Made by a program: the position numbers and the translations under genes
Notes under the pieces: model-generated
Told to the model about the DNA's origin: nothing
Seen by the model: only the letters and a program-made list of their open reading frames with translations
Database searches by the model: none
In this document: positions 42,078-50,513 of the stretch, one piece after another
How the letters are laid out: each line of letters starts with the position of its first letter
How positions within the stretch are numbered: position 1 is the stretch's first letter
Assembly (NCBI GenBank): GCA_031396205.1
Contig: JANNKH010000082.1
Coordinates: forward strand, 1 to 64,000
Direction of reading: 5' to 3'
Source of the DNA: CAISIP01 sp031396205
GTDB taxonomy: Bacteria; Pseudomonadota; Gammaproteobacteria; Burkholderiales; Burkholderiaceae_C
Length of the DNA stretch: 64,000 nt

Positions 42078-44150
42078 ATGCCAGCCATGAGGCGCGCGCG
42101 CGGCGCCATCGGTCCTTGGGCTGTCGTGATCATGCAACTGACGGCTGGGCTTGCCGGATGGATCGGCGCGGGCGAGGCGCAGGAGCGCCAGCAGGTCGAG
42201 GTCAATGGTTCCGCTGCGGGCACGCAAGCGTGCGCCGGCGCACAGGAGGTCCGCCAGGCCCGGCGCGTGGTCACGCGCGATGACCAGGTGCTGGAAGACC
42301 GGATCGTGGCCCTGCCCGATAGGCTGGCGCCGCCATGGCGCAGCGAACGGGTTGCGTTGCGCTATGTGATCGATGTGTCGGCCTGCACCGGCCTGTCCAG
42401 TGCGGCGCTATCGCTATTTCGCGTCGGCGCACCGTATGTGGCAAGCGCACCAGGCGTGCCGCTTGGTTCACTAGTCGCGCAAAACGGCTATGCGCCAACG
42501 GGCGCCAGCCCAGGATCCGCCACAACCATGCGGGCAGCGCCCATCTTCAATGGCCGGATCCCCAACCTGTTCGCCCTGCCGCAGGGCGCGCAGACGATCG
42601 AAATCCGATTGCTGACCTTGCCCTACATACCGATCGGGCTGGCCGTGGCGGCGCTCGGCCCGACCAATGCCCTGCTGCCGATGGCGGTGGCGGATGCGGA
42701 CCGGGTGATCGGCTACACCGACGCGGCCGCCGGCGTGTTGCTGGTGCTGGCACTGATGGGCGGCGTGTTGTGGCTGCAACGCCGCCACGACATGGGGTTT
42801 TTGTGGATGACACTGGCTTGTGTGTGCTGGAGCGTTCGCGCCCTGGCCTACTTCGACCGCAACATCTACCTGCCGCCGATCTGGTTTGAGCAGCTCAACC
42901 CGTTCAACATCCTGCTCACGGCCGTCGCCCTGTGCGCCGCAACGCTGGCATCGATGTTGCGGCCGGTCACGCCCAGCGGCAAGGCCGTATTACCCGACTG
43001 GCGGCGGCGACCGCACCAGGCGCTGGGTGTCGCGGTCGCCAGCAGCGCCGCAGCCCTTGTGCTCAGCGTATGGCTGGGCAGCGGCTCGATGCTGGCGCGT
43101 ACCTACACCCAGTCGTGGGCGTTGGGACTGTCCATCGCCACCATCTGGTGGATCTGGAGCGGACGGATCCGCCTGGCGCGACTGCACCGATTCACCACCA
43201 TCAGCGCCTATCTGGGCCTGATCGCCTCCGCTGCGCACGACATGGCGCTGGTCACCGGCAGCATCGCGCCCACCGGGCCGAGTTACCTGTTCTGGGGATT
43301 CACCGTGGTCCTGGTGGTGTATGCGTTGATCTCGGGCGACTACATCATCACGACCTTGAATCGGGCCGAGAACAGCAACCTGGAACTCGAACTGCGCTTT
43401 AACCGCAAGTCAGCTGAACTCGAGCAAAGTTACCAGCAACTGCGCAAGACGGAAATGGCTGGCGCACTGTCCTCGGCACGTCTGCATGAACGCGAGCGAT
43501 TGCTGCGCGACATGCATGACGGCCTGGGCGCACAGTTGATGACGGCGTTGCGCGGCGTGGAACGCTCGGCGCTGAGCCGCGACCAGATTGCGCAATCGCT
43601 GCTAGACGGCATGGACGAATTGCGCATGCTGATGGACAGCGCCGACATGGGCTCGGACCTGTCATCGGCGCTGGCAGCCTGGCGCAACCGCTGGGACAAC
43701 CGCCTGGGCGCGGCGGGGGTGCAACTGCATTGGCACCTGGACGACTCCATCGACGGCCTGCAGCTCGACAGCGACGCGTTGCTGCAGATCATGCGAATTC
43801 TGCAGGAGGCGGCGACCAATGTCGTCAAGCATGCGCAGGCTCGCAACCTGCATGTACAGGCCCGGTTGCTGCGGCTAAACGACGAAACCTGGCTGGTGAT
43901 CGTCGCGCGCGACGACGGTTGTGGCCTGCCGCAGCAGGACCCGTTGCGCAGCCAGCGCGGACTGCGCAACATGGGCCACCGCGCGACGCAGATCGGGGCG
44001 CGACTGAAAGTGTCCAACACAAGCGAGGCCCTGCACGGCTGCCAGGTGCTGCTGGAACTACGGACTGATCCGCCTACGGTGCGGCCGGAGCGCCGGCGCC
44101 ACGCGCGCACGCTGCCCTCGGTCGCCGCCAATACCGGCCCGCTCAGCTGA
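42078..44150 (+). CDS. membrane sensor histidine kinase, NarX-like core
   Basis: About 690 residues. After a signal-like first helix there is a beta-rich extracytoplasmic domain (about 30-210) followed by seven or so hydrophobic helices (about 215-435), the 7TM-sensor layout. A coiled coil at about 440-480 leads to the HisKA_3-type box R-L-L-R-D-M-H-D-G-L-G-A-Q-L, whose histidine is phosphorylated, and the ATPase domain with E-A-A-T-N-V-V-K-H-A and D-D-G-C-G-L-P. It overlaps tail-to-tail with the NarL-type regulator gene by eight bases, so the two are the likely pair despite opposite orientation. The start may be the ATG at 42078 or 42087. Confidence 0.86.
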   Translation: MPAMRRARGAIGPWAVVIMQLTAGLAGWIGAGEAQERQQVEVNGSAAGTQACAGAQEVRQARRVVTRDDQVLEDRIVALPDRLAPPWRSERVALRYVIDVSACTGLSSAALSLFRVGAPYVASAPGVPLGSLVAQNGYAPTGASPGSATTMRAAPIFNGRIPNLFALPQGAQTIEIRLLTLPYIPIGLAVAALGPTNALLPMAVADADRVIGYTDAAAGVLLVLALMGGVLWLQRRHDMGFLWMTLACVCWSVRALAYFDRNIYLPPIWFEQLNPFNILLTAVALCAATLASMLRPVTPSGKAVLPDWRRRPHQALGVAVASSAAALVLSVWLGSGSMLARTYTQSWALGLSIATIWWIWSGRIRLARLHRFTTISAYLGLIASAAHDMALVTGSIAPTGPSYLFWGFTVVLVVYALISGDYIITTLNRAENSNLELELRFNRKSAELEQSYQQLRKTEMAGALSSARLHERERLLRDMHDGLGAQLMTALRGVERSALSRDQIAQSLLDGMDELRMLMDSADMGSDLSSALAAWRNRWDNRLGAAGVQLHWHLDDSIDGLQLDSDALLQIMRILQEAATNVVKHAQARNLHVQARLLRLNDETWLVIVARDDGCGLPQQDPLRSQRGLRNMGHRATQIGARLKVSNTSEALHGCQVLLELRTDPPTVRPERRRHARTLPSVAANTGPLS

Positions 44151-44871
44151 CCAGGCCGCGCCGGGCGGCCTCCACCGCGGCTTCGGCCCGCGACGAGATG
44201 TCCAGCTTGCGGTAGATATCGCGCACATAGCTGGTCACCGTATGGGCGCTGATGCCGAGCAGAGCGGCTGCCTCCGGCACCTTGTAGCCCTTGCCTATCA
44301 GGCGCAGTACGTCGACCTCGCGATCGGTCAGCTGTCGTTGCGGTCCGGACGGCGGCGGCCCGGTTTCCGCCAGTGGCGGCCAACCGCTGTTGGGGCGATT
44401 CACGTAGCTGTCGGGCAGGTCGCGGAAGTGCTGCAGCATGCGCATCGCGATCGACGGCGACAAGGCTGGTTCACCCAGCCGGATGCGTTGCAACTGCGAA
44501 ACCACGACCGCACTGGGCTGGGACTTGAGGATATAGCCAGTGGCCCCGGCACGCAGCGCCGGAAACACATGGGTGTCGTTATCGTGGATGGTCGCCACGA
44601 TGACGGCCGCTCCCGGACGGGCCGCCACCAGTTCGCTGATGAGCTCCTCGCTGGTTCCGTCCGGCAGACCCCAGTCGACCAATGCAAGGCCGTAGGCGAA
44701 TTCGGCCATCCTGTCGCGTGCCTGCACCAGCGTTGCGGCGGTGTCGACCTGGCGCACCTCGGGCAAGGCCCGTGGCAGCAACTCCGCGAGCCACTGGCGC
44801 GGTTCGTCCAGGTCTTCGACAACCAGCGCGCGCGCGAACATGGCCTCGGACAGGAGATGGTCAATGCTCAC
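44143..44871 (-). CDS. NarL/FixJ-family response regulator
   Basis: 242-residue regulator. Receiver: acidic V-V-E-D-L-D-E near residue 17, phospho-acceptor in A-L-V-D-W-G-L-P-D-G-T, and lysine in G-Y-I-L-K-S-Q-P-S. A LuxR-type helix-turn-helix closes the protein (L-T-D-R-E-V-D-V-L-R-L-I-G-K-G-Y, then T-V-T-S-Y-V-R-D-I-Y-R-K-L). GTG at 44871 is chosen, with GGAGG eight bases upstream supplied by a repeat copy. A longer frame passes through both repeat copies up to 45033 and would begin M-S-A-A-P-G-R if started at 44937; an ATG at 44841 is a shorter option. Its partner is likely the convergent kinase gene. Confidence 0.87.
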   Translation of the reverse strand: MSIDHLLSEAMFARALVVEDLDEPRQWLAELLPRALPEVRQVDTAATLVQARDRMAEFAYGLALVDWGLPDGTSEELISELVAARPGAAVIVATIHDNDTHVFPALRAGATGYILKSQPSAVVVSQLQRIRLGEPALSPSIAMRMLQHFRDLPDSYVNRPNSGWPPLAETGPPPSGPQRQLTDREVDVLRLIGKGYKVPEAAALLGISAHTVTSYVRDIYRKLDISSRAEAAVEAARRGLVS

Positions 44872-44877
44872 TGGACT

Positions 44878-45002
44878 AACCTCCGTGCTGCGCACTGCGG
44901 TGCAAGCTTGCTTGGGGCGGCCCGGCGCGGCGCTCATCAGGCAACCTCCGTGCTGCGCACTGCGGTGCAAGCTTGCTTGGGGCGGCCCGGCGCGGCGCTC
45001 AT
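44878..45002 (-). repeat. tandem pair of junction repeats between HD-GYP and regulator genes
   Basis: Two identical 60-base units, 44878-44937 and 44943-45002, are separated by five bases (period 65, so frames differ). Read leftward each is ATG-AGC-GCC-GCG to GGAGG, encoding M-S-A-A-P-G-R-P-K-Q-A-C-T-A-V-R-S-T-E-V. The upstream unit is a complete mini-ORF (45002 to 44937) whose TGA overlaps the ATG of the second unit as TGATGAGC. The second unit runs in frame into the response regulator. An AAGCTT-centred palindrome (GCAAGCTTGC) lies in each. Confidence 0.85.
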
Positions 45003-45032
45003 GGGTGTGTTCGGCAATGCGGTTGCGGGCCA

Positions 45033-45788
45033 CTAGGGACTTTCGGCAATCGCCTTGGCCAGGTAATCGATCCTTTTTTGCAGGTCTGTATCGGTATCGG
45101 GGAAGCGCGTTGCAATGTCGGCAAATTCGTACTGTATCTCGATCAATGCATCGACCATATCAGGTGCGAACTGACCACCGCGCTCGTGGAAAATCAGCTG
45201 TATGGCCTTGGCATGTGGCACGCCGGCGCGATAGACCCGGTCGCTGGTCAGGGCGTCATAGGCGTCGGCGACTGCCATCAGCATTGCCGGAACCGGAATA
45301 TCGTCGGCGGCAAGGCCCTGCGGGTAACCCTTGCCGTCCCAGCGCTCGTGGTGGCCATAGCTGATCTGTCGCGCGATGTCGAGAAAAGGCGACGACCCGC
45401 CGGCCCCGCGCATGATCTGGTCGATGATGTCGCGCCCCATGACCGGATGGGTACGCATCATGTCGAGCTCATCGGGTGTCAGCGCTCCGGGCTTGAGCAG
45501 GATCCGATCGGGCACGGCGCTGTTGCCGATATCGTGCAGCGCACTGGCGCGCACCAGGGCATCGAGCGTGGCGTCGGACCACTGCGCGGCGTAGGGCCCG
45601 CCCTGGCGCAAGTGGCGCGCCAGCGCCAGCACATACATCTGGATGCGGTGGATATGCTGACCTGCCTCGCCGGGTTCGGCCATTGCGGCCATGGCCAGCA
45701 CCAGTGCATGGTTGAGGCCATCGTCCGACGCGGGTCCGGGCCGGGTAGCGGCAGCAAGGCTGTGCTGCCGGGAATCAGTGGGGCTCAA
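45033..45788 (-). CDS. HD-GYP domain protein (c-di-GMP phosphodiesterase candidate)
   Basis: About 251 residues, almost all one HD-GYP domain. The metal site is intact: H-R-I-Q near residue 48, H-D-I-G-N near 85, H-P near 113, H-H-E-R-W-D-G-K-G-Y-P near 145, and D-A-Y-D-A-L-T-S-D-R. The full HHE/DGKGYP signature favours active c-di-GMP hydrolysis to GMP. No receiver or membrane segment is present. TTG at 45788 is preferred because GGAG lies seven bases ahead; TTG at 45803 is in frame. Two tandem repeats separate it from the NarL-type regulator, with which it probably forms one transcript. A diguanylate cyclase is encoded at 60.7-62.3 kb. Confidence 0.88.
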   Translation of the reverse strand: MSPTDSRQHSLAAATRPGPASDDGLNHALVLAMAAMAEPGEAGQHIHRIQMYVLALARHLRQGGPYAAQWSDATLDALVRASALHDIGNSAVPDRILLKPGALTPDELDMMRTHPVMGRDIIDQIMRGAGGSSPFLDIARQISYGHHERWDGKGYPQGLAADDIPVPAMLMAVADAYDALTSDRVYRAGVPHAKAIQLIFHERGGQFAPDMVDALIEIQYEFADIATRFPDTDTDLQKRIDYLAKAIAESP

Positions 45789-45847
45789 ATCGACTCTCCG
45801 CAATGGTAGGGCTGCCTGATGTTACGCCGACTCCCTGGTCCGCCGTC

Positions 45848-46615
45848 TCAGGCTCTTGCGAGGGCACCGCGCTGGACCTCGCTGGTCCGAAAAGGCACCC
45901 GGTAGGCCCAGACCGGCCGACCGTCGGGCAGTTGCAGCGCCACATCAGGTTGCAGTTCGACCGCCTCGAATTCCAGGCTCACCAACCAGGCTCCTGCCGC
46001 CATGTCATCGCGAGCCTTGGCTACCGCCCGGGGCATGCTCTCGGGGCGTTGGAACAGATAGACCATGGCAAAGGGCTGCCATGGCGTGCTCCAGATATCA
46101 CCATGGCGCACACGTGCCCAGGGGCAACGCAGACCACACCAGGCGCGCAGCGGCCAGCTCCATTCGATGCCGGCGAGCCGGGCCTGCGGATAGGCCGCGC
46201 GCAGGGCTCGCAATCCATGCCCCAGGCCGCAGCCGGCGTCGAGTATCCAGGCGTCGGGCGGCAACGGGACCGGTTGCGGCAGGCCCCGCAAGGCATCGAC
46301 GGGTGTCGGAAACAGCGGCGCGTCGCGCCAGGCCTTGACCGGGTACACCATCAGCACCAGCACCAGCAACACCAGCCAGACCCAGCCGGGTATAACGGCG
46401 ACCCCGCTGGTCACAAGCGCCAGCGGAAAGCCCGTCGCAATGATCAACCTGCGCCACCAGGTGCTGCCCGCCAGGCTGAGCAACAGGCCGAGCAGCGCAG
46501 CCACCAGCAAGGCTGCGCCCGGCGCCAGCCCCAGTCGCTGGCAAGCCATGTAGACCAGCCAGCACAGGCCCCAGGCCAGGACCGCCGGCAATGGCCAGGG
46601 CAGGCGCGGCACCAT
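45848..46615 (-). CDS. membrane-anchored methyltransferase-like protein
   Basis: 255 residues: three or four hydrophobic helices in residues 8-92, then a class I SAM-dependent methyltransferase fold with motif I W-I-L-D-A-G-C-G-L-G-H-G near residue 122, L-A-G-I-E-W-S at the acidic second strand, and V-R-H-G-D-I-W near 168. The substrate is unknown. It starts 15 bases after the parB stop and so is probably co-transcribed with parAB, and ends 59 bases before the HD-GYP start. Similar membrane methyltransferase-like genes are not part of the known Par system, so its place here may be only positional. Confidence 0.78.
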   Translation of the reverse strand: MVPRLPWPLPAVLAWGLCWLVYMACQRLGLAPGAALLVAALLGLLLSLAGSTWWRRLIIATGFPLALVTSGVAVIPGWVWLVLLVLVLMVYPVKAWRDAPLFPTPVDALRGLPQPVPLPPDAWILDAGCGLGHGLRALRAAYPQARLAGIEWSWPLRAWCGLRCPWARVRHGDIWSTPWQPFAMVYLFQRPESMPRAVAKARDDMAAGAWLVSLEFEAVELQPDVALQLPDGRPVWAYRVPFRTSEVQRGALARA

Positions 46616-46630
46616 GCTGCGGGACCGAGC

Positions 46631-47629
46631 TCAGCGGCTGGCGTTGTGGCTAAGCTTGTCGATCAGGCCGTTGAGCTCTTCGAGCGAGCCGAACTGGATC
46701 GCCACTTCGCCCAGTTCCTGCACCCGACCAGCACGCTTGACACGCTTCTTGACCCGCACCTCGACTTCGGCGGTCAGCAGGTCCGACAGCTCTTCCTCGA
46801 GCCGGCGAACATCGCGCGACTTCTCCTTCTTGGGCTTGGTTGAAGTCAGCGCGAACTCGGCGCCAAGTTTTTTGACCAGTGCTTCGGCCTCGCGCACCGA
46901 CATCTTGCGCGCGGCAATCTGGCTGGCCGCGCTGATCTGCGACGAGCGCTCCAGCGCCAGCAGCGCCCGCGCATGGCCCATGTCCAGGTCTCCTGCCATC
47001 AACATGGTCTGCACCGGATCGGCCAATTGCAGCAAGCGCAGCAGGTTACTGGCGGCGCTGCGCGAGCGTCCGACGGCCTGCGCCGCCTGCTCGTGGGTAA
47101 GTCCAAACTCCTTCACCAGGCGCTGCAGGCCTTGGGCCTCTTCCAGCGGGTTGAGGTCCTCGCGCTGCATGTTCTCGATCAGCGCCATGGCCGCGGCGGC
47201 CTCGTTGCCGACATCGCGCACCAGTACCGGCACGCTGTCCAGCCCCGCCAGCCGGGCGGCCCGGAAGCGCCGCTCGCCGGCAATGATCTCGTACACCAGC
47301 CGGTCACCGCGCGTCAAGCTGTCAGCGCTGCCGCCGTCCGGGCCCAGCTGGGCGCGCAGCCGACGCAACCCATCGACCGGATCGAGTCGGCGCACCAGGA
47401 TTGGCTGCAAGATGCCCTGGGCCTTGATCGACTCGGCCAATTCGTACAAAGCGCCCTCGTCCATCCGGGTGCGCGGCTGGTATTGCCCCGGCACCATGTC
47501 GGTCAGCAACAGCGTTGCCGGCTGACCCGGTCCTGTATCGGCACCGGACGCCGGTGCTTCGGTCTGTGCGGCGGGCCCCAGCAACGCCTCCAGGCCTCGG
47601 CCCAGGCCCTTGAATTTCTTGGTCACCAT
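46631..47629 (-). CDS. parB: chromosome partitioning protein ParB
   Basis: 332-residue ParB/Spo0J. The N-terminus K-K-F-K-G-L-G-R-G-L-E-A-L-L-G is typical. The CTPase/ParB domain includes I-I-A-G-E-R-R-F-R-A-A-R-L-A-G near residue 115 and A-L-I-E-N-M-Q-R-E-D-L-N-P-L-E-E-A near 150, followed by the helix-turn-helix T-H-E-Q-A-A-Q-A-V-G-R-S-R-S-A-A-S-N-L-L-R-L-L and a C-terminal dimer domain. It loads at parS and spreads as a CTP-dependent clamp. The ATG at 47629 follows GAGAGGA; upstream frame is not family-like. parS sites lie nearby inside rsmG and mnmG. Confidence 0.97.
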   Translation of the reverse strand: MVTKKFKGLGRGLEALLGPAAQTEAPASGADTGPGQPATLLLTDMVPGQYQPRTRMDEGALYELAESIKAQGILQPILVRRLDPVDGLRRLRAQLGPDGGSADSLTRGDRLVYEIIAGERRFRAARLAGLDSVPVLVRDVGNEAAAAMALIENMQREDLNPLEEAQGLQRLVKEFGLTHEQAAQAVGRSRSAASNLLRLLQLADPVQTMLMAGDLDMGHARALLALERSSQISAASQIAARKMSVREAEALVKKLGAEFALTSTKPKKEKSRDVRRLEEELSDLLTAEVEVRVKKRVKRAGRVQELGEVAIQFGSLEELNGLIDKLSHNASR

Positions 47630-47667
47630 GGCAATCCTCTCGTCATCTGCGTTTTCAGGAATCGTAT

Positions 47668-48255
47668 CTACCGGGACACCTGCATTGGACCGCATGACCG
47701 GCACAAGGCCATCAGCTGCGCGTGGCCCTCGGGCCAAACACCCAGCCCGCTATCGGAATTGAGATGGCCCCGCTCGCCGCAATCGACGAATTGCGCGCCC
47801 CAGGCACCGGCAAAGTGCTGTGCTCGCTCGACGCTGCAATAAGGATCATTGCGGCTGCCCAGCAACACGCTGGGAAACGGCAGCTTTTGCAGCGCCACCG
47901 GCGACCAGCTGGCCAGCACACCCGCCAGCTCTTCGCGCTGCGGATCGCCTGGCGCAACCAGAAAGGCCGCTTTGACGCGGTGCCTCAGCGGGGAATGCGC
48001 CGCCCAGGCCGCCACCAGCTGGCAACCCAGGCTGTGGGCGACCAGCACGATCTGCGCCGGAGCGTCCGCACCGCGACCCTGCACAAGCTGCAGCACAACA
48101 TCTTGCAGCCGCGCAATCCAGTCGCCCCGCAACGGATGCATCCAGTCATGCTGCTCGACCCGCTGATAACCGTAGCGTCTTTGCCACAGGCTTTGCCAAT
48201 GCGCGGGGCCGGAGTTCTGCCAGCCCGGCAGCAACAAGATGGTCGGATCTGTCAC
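47668..48255 (-). CDS. RBBP9/YdeN-type serine hydrolase between parA and parB
   Basis: 195-residue alpha/beta hydrolase of the RBBP9 (DUF1234-like) group. The N-terminus L-L-L-P-G-W-Q-N-S-G-P-A-H-W-Q is typical, the nucleophile lies in V-A-H-S-L-G-C near residue 80, an aspartate in S-R-N-D-P-Y-C near 140, and the histidine in G-E-R-G-H-L-N near 168. GTG at 48255 is the start. It is inserted between parA and parB, an arrangement I have seen as common in Comamonadaceae-like genomes but with no known segregation role. Substrate unknown. Confidence 0.88.
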   Translation of the reverse strand: MTDPTILLLPGWQNSGPAHWQSLWQRRYGYQRVEQHDWMHPLRGDWIARLQDVVLQLVQGRGADAPAQIVLVAHSLGCQLVAAWAAHSPLRHRVKAAFLVAPGDPQREELAGVLASWSPVALQKLPFPSVLLGSRNDPYCSVERAQHFAGAWGAQFVDCGERGHLNSDSGLGVWPEGHAQLMALCRSCGPMQVSR

Positions 48256-48309
48256 GCACTACACTTTCTATAGCACCACATCACCATTTGGTATGCTCGC
48301 AGCATCCCA

Positions 48310-49095
48310 TTACAAGGTCGCAATGCGCTTCACCATTTCATCGGCAAATGCCATGTAGGCCTGCGCACCCTTGGACGACGGGTCGAACACCACGCCGGGC
48401 AGACCATAGCTGGGCGCCTCGGCGAGCCGAATATTGCGCGGAATCACGGTATTGAACACCTTCTCGGCAAAATGGGCCTTGAGTTGGTCGCTGACCTGCT
48501 GTTGCAACGTGATGCGTGGGTCGAACATGACCCGCAACAAGCCGATCACAGCAAGGTCCTTGTTCATGTTCGCCCGCACCTGCCGGATGGTGTTGACCAG
48601 ATCGGTCAGGCCCTCGAGCGCGAAATACTCGCATTGCATCGGCACAATCACGCCCTGGGCGCAACTCAGGCCGTTGAGTGTGAGCATCGACAGCGATGGC
48701 GGGCAGTCGATCAGGATGAAGTCGTATTCGGCCTCGACCTCCGCCAGCGCCGCCTTGAGCCGGCGCTCACGCCGCTCGACGCCCACCAGTTCGACCTCGG
48801 CGCCAGCCAGGTCCCGGTTGGCGCCCAAAATGGCGTACCCACAACCGGCCGCCTCCAGCTTCTCGCTGGTAACGCGGGCCTGCACCACACTGGTCGAACC
48901 CAGCAATACGTCGTAGACACTGTCCGTCAACTTGCGTTTGTCGACCCCCGACCCCATGGTGGCATTGCCTTGTGGGTCCAGGTCGACCATCAGCACCCGC
49001 TGGCCAAGCTTGGCCAGCCCTGCAGCCAGGTTCACCGTGGTCGTGGTCTTGCCGACGCCACCTTTTTGATTGGCAATACAAAAGATTCTGGCCAT
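48310..49095 (-). CDS. parA: chromosome partitioning ATPase ParA
   Basis: 261-residue ParA/Soj ATPase. The deviant Walker A motif K-G-G-V-G-K-T-T-T-T is at residues 11-20, Walker A' as L-M-V-D-L-D-P-Q-G-N near 38, and Walker B as F-I-L-I-D-C-P-P-S-L near 125. No N-terminal DNA-binding extension, so this is a chromosomal type Ia-short Soj form. It forms ATP-dependent gradients on the nucleoid that move ParB-parS complexes. It lies 36 bases after the LysE gene. Confidence 0.97.
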   Translation of the reverse strand: MARIFCIANQKGGVGKTTTTVNLAAGLAKLGQRVLMVDLDPQGNATMGSGVDKRKLTDSVYDVLLGSTSVVQARVTSEKLEAAGCGYAILGANRDLAGAEVELVGVERRERRLKAALAEVEAEYDFILIDCPPSLSMLTLNGLSCAQGVIVPMQCEYFALEGLTDLVNTIRQVRANMNKDLAVIGLLRVMFDPRITLQQQVSDQLKAHFAEKVFNTVIPRNIRLAEAPSYGLPGVVFDPSSKGAQAYMAFADEMVKRIATL

Positions 49096-49131
49096 GCAGT
49101 CGGTCCTGTGGTCTGAGCGTGCGGGGCGGGC

Positions 49132-49746
49132 TTAATTGCTCACAGCCAGCTTGACGCCGAAACCGATCAGGAACAGACCTGCCAGTTTGTTCAGTACGCG
49201 CGATGCCAGCGGACTGGCCCGCATGCGCTCGGCCAGAAAATGGGTCATCAAGGTCATCGTCAGCCCGTAGGCCAAGGTCAGCACCGCGACCGTCACTGCC
49301 ATAACGCCAAAGGTCAGCACGCCCTTGTGCTGCGCCGGATCGACAAACAGGGGGAAAAAAGCCATGTAGAAAACAATCGCCTTGGGGTTGAGCATGGTGA
49401 TCAGGAAGGACTGGCGCACATACTGACCCGCGCGAATATGCAGCACCGGCTTGCCGCCGGCCTTGGCAAACAGCATGCGCAGACCAAGCCAGGCCAGATA
49501 GGCCGCGCCCAACCATTGCACTGCGTGAAAGGCGGCCGGGTATGTGGCCAACAATGCGGCAACACCGGCCACTGCCATCCACATCAGCACCTGGTCGCCA
49601 ACGATGACGCCCCAGGTCGCGGCCAGCCCGCCACGGATGCCGCCCTTGCTGGTCGAGGTGATCAGCGCCAGGTTGCCGGGCCCGGGAATCAGCAGGAAGA
49701 CGATGATGGCGATTACGAATGCGCCGTAGTCGGCAATGCCAGCCAT
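49132..49746 (-). CDS. LysE/RhtB family amino-acid exporter
   Basis: 204-residue membrane protein with six hydrophobic helices, the LysE/RhtB size. The N-terminal I-P-G-P-G-N-L-A-L-I-T-S-T-S-K-G-G-I-R-G-G motif near residues 23-43 and the central N-P-K-A-I-V-F-Y-M-A-F-F-P segment are diagnostic. It exports an amino acid, possibly homoserine, threonine or another. ATG at 49746 follows AAGGA; an in-frame start 14 codons earlier lacks a site. It sits between rsmG and parA, a common gene order in Comamonadaceae, probably without functional link. Confidence 0.92.
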   Translation of the reverse strand: MAGIADYGAFVIAIIVFLLIPGPGNLALITSTSKGGIRGGLAATWGVIVGDQVLMWMAVAGVAALLATYPAAFHAVQWLGAAYLAWLGLRMLFAKAGGKPVLHIRAGQYVRQSFLITMLNPKAIVFYMAFFPLFVDPAQHKGVLTFGVMAVTVAVLTLAYGLTMTLMTHFLAERMRASPLASRVLNKLAGLFLIGFGVKLAVSN

Positions 49747-49835
49747 GGGGAAATCCTTGAAGATGACTTTCGAGTTTACTGCCTTCACCCGTGGCGGACC
49801 GCACGCACGCGTATTGCGCCAGAGCCGCAGTCGCT

Positions 49836-50513
49836 TCAGGCAGCAGCCAAAACCGGTTCCAGCCAGACGATGCAGCGCTGGGCATCCAGACCGGGCACCA
49901 CCAGTTGTTCCACGTGAAACACCCGCACGGTCGGTGGGAGCGCAGCGATTTCATGGGCTGGATGCTGCCCTTTCATCGCCATCCAACAGCCGCCAGGCGC
50001 CAGCAGACTGGGCGTCCAACGGACAAAGTCTCCCAGTGCGGCAAAGGCGCGAGAACACACCAAGTCAAACGACCCAACAAGACTCTCGACCCGGGCATGC
50101 CGGGCATCGAGATGGGCGAGGCCCAATTCAACTGCCACCTGGCGCACAAACGCCACCTTCTTGGCGACCGTGTCGACACAGGTCACTTGTACATGGGGGC
50201 AGCAGATCGCGATGACGACGCCCGGCAAACCGCCACCGGAACCGACATCCAGCAGCCGGGCATCACCTGCTTTCCCGCGCCCGAGCAAAGTGCGTCGCAA
50301 CGGCTCAACAACCGCCAGGCTGTCCAGCAGATGCTGCACCAGCATGGCCTGCGGATCCCGTACAGCCGTCAGGTTGTAGACCCGATTCCACTTTTCCAGC
50401 AGCGCGAGGTAGTCCAGCAACAGCCGCAGCTGCCCATCGGACAGAACCAGGCCCAGAGCTGCGGCGCCATCGCGCAGCCCCTGTTTCAGCGATGCATCCG
50501 TCAGATCCGTCAA
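49836..50513 (-). CDS. rsmG: 16S rRNA (guanine527-N7)-methyltransferase
   Basis: 225-residue RsmG (GidB). The helical N-terminus with W-N-R-V-Y-N-L-T-A-V-R is typical, SAM motif I is D-V-G-S-G-G-G-L-P-G near residue 83, and S-R-A-F-A-A-L occurs near 150. The F-H-V-E-Q end motif overlaps a parS sequence. It methylates G527 of 16S rRNA. TTG at 50513 overlaps the mnmG stop (TTGA), indicating coupled translation. Confidence 0.96.
   Translation of the reverse strand: MTDLTDASLKQGLRDGAAALGLVLSDGQLRLLLDYLALLEKWNRVYNLTAVRDPQAMLVQHLLDSLAVVEPLRRTLLGRGKAGDARLLDVGSGGGLPGVVIAICCPHVQVTCVDTVAKKVAFVRQVAVELGLAHLDARHARVESLVGSFDLVCSRAFAALGDFVRWTPSLLAPGGCWMAMKGQHPAHEIAALPPTVRVFHVEQLVVPGLDAQRCIVWLEPVLAAA
49906..49921. 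promoter_or_regulatory. parS: parS site (one mismatch) inside rsmG
   Basis: TGTTCCACGTGAAACA matches the ParB-binding palindrome TGTTTCACGTGAAACA in 15 of 16 positions. It is read as F-H-V-E-Q codons at the end of rsmG. Confidence 0.9.

Noticed and set aside
44878..45002. Insertion sequence ends at the tandem repeat
   Set aside because: No transposase, no inverted terminal repeats and the units are only 60 bases long.
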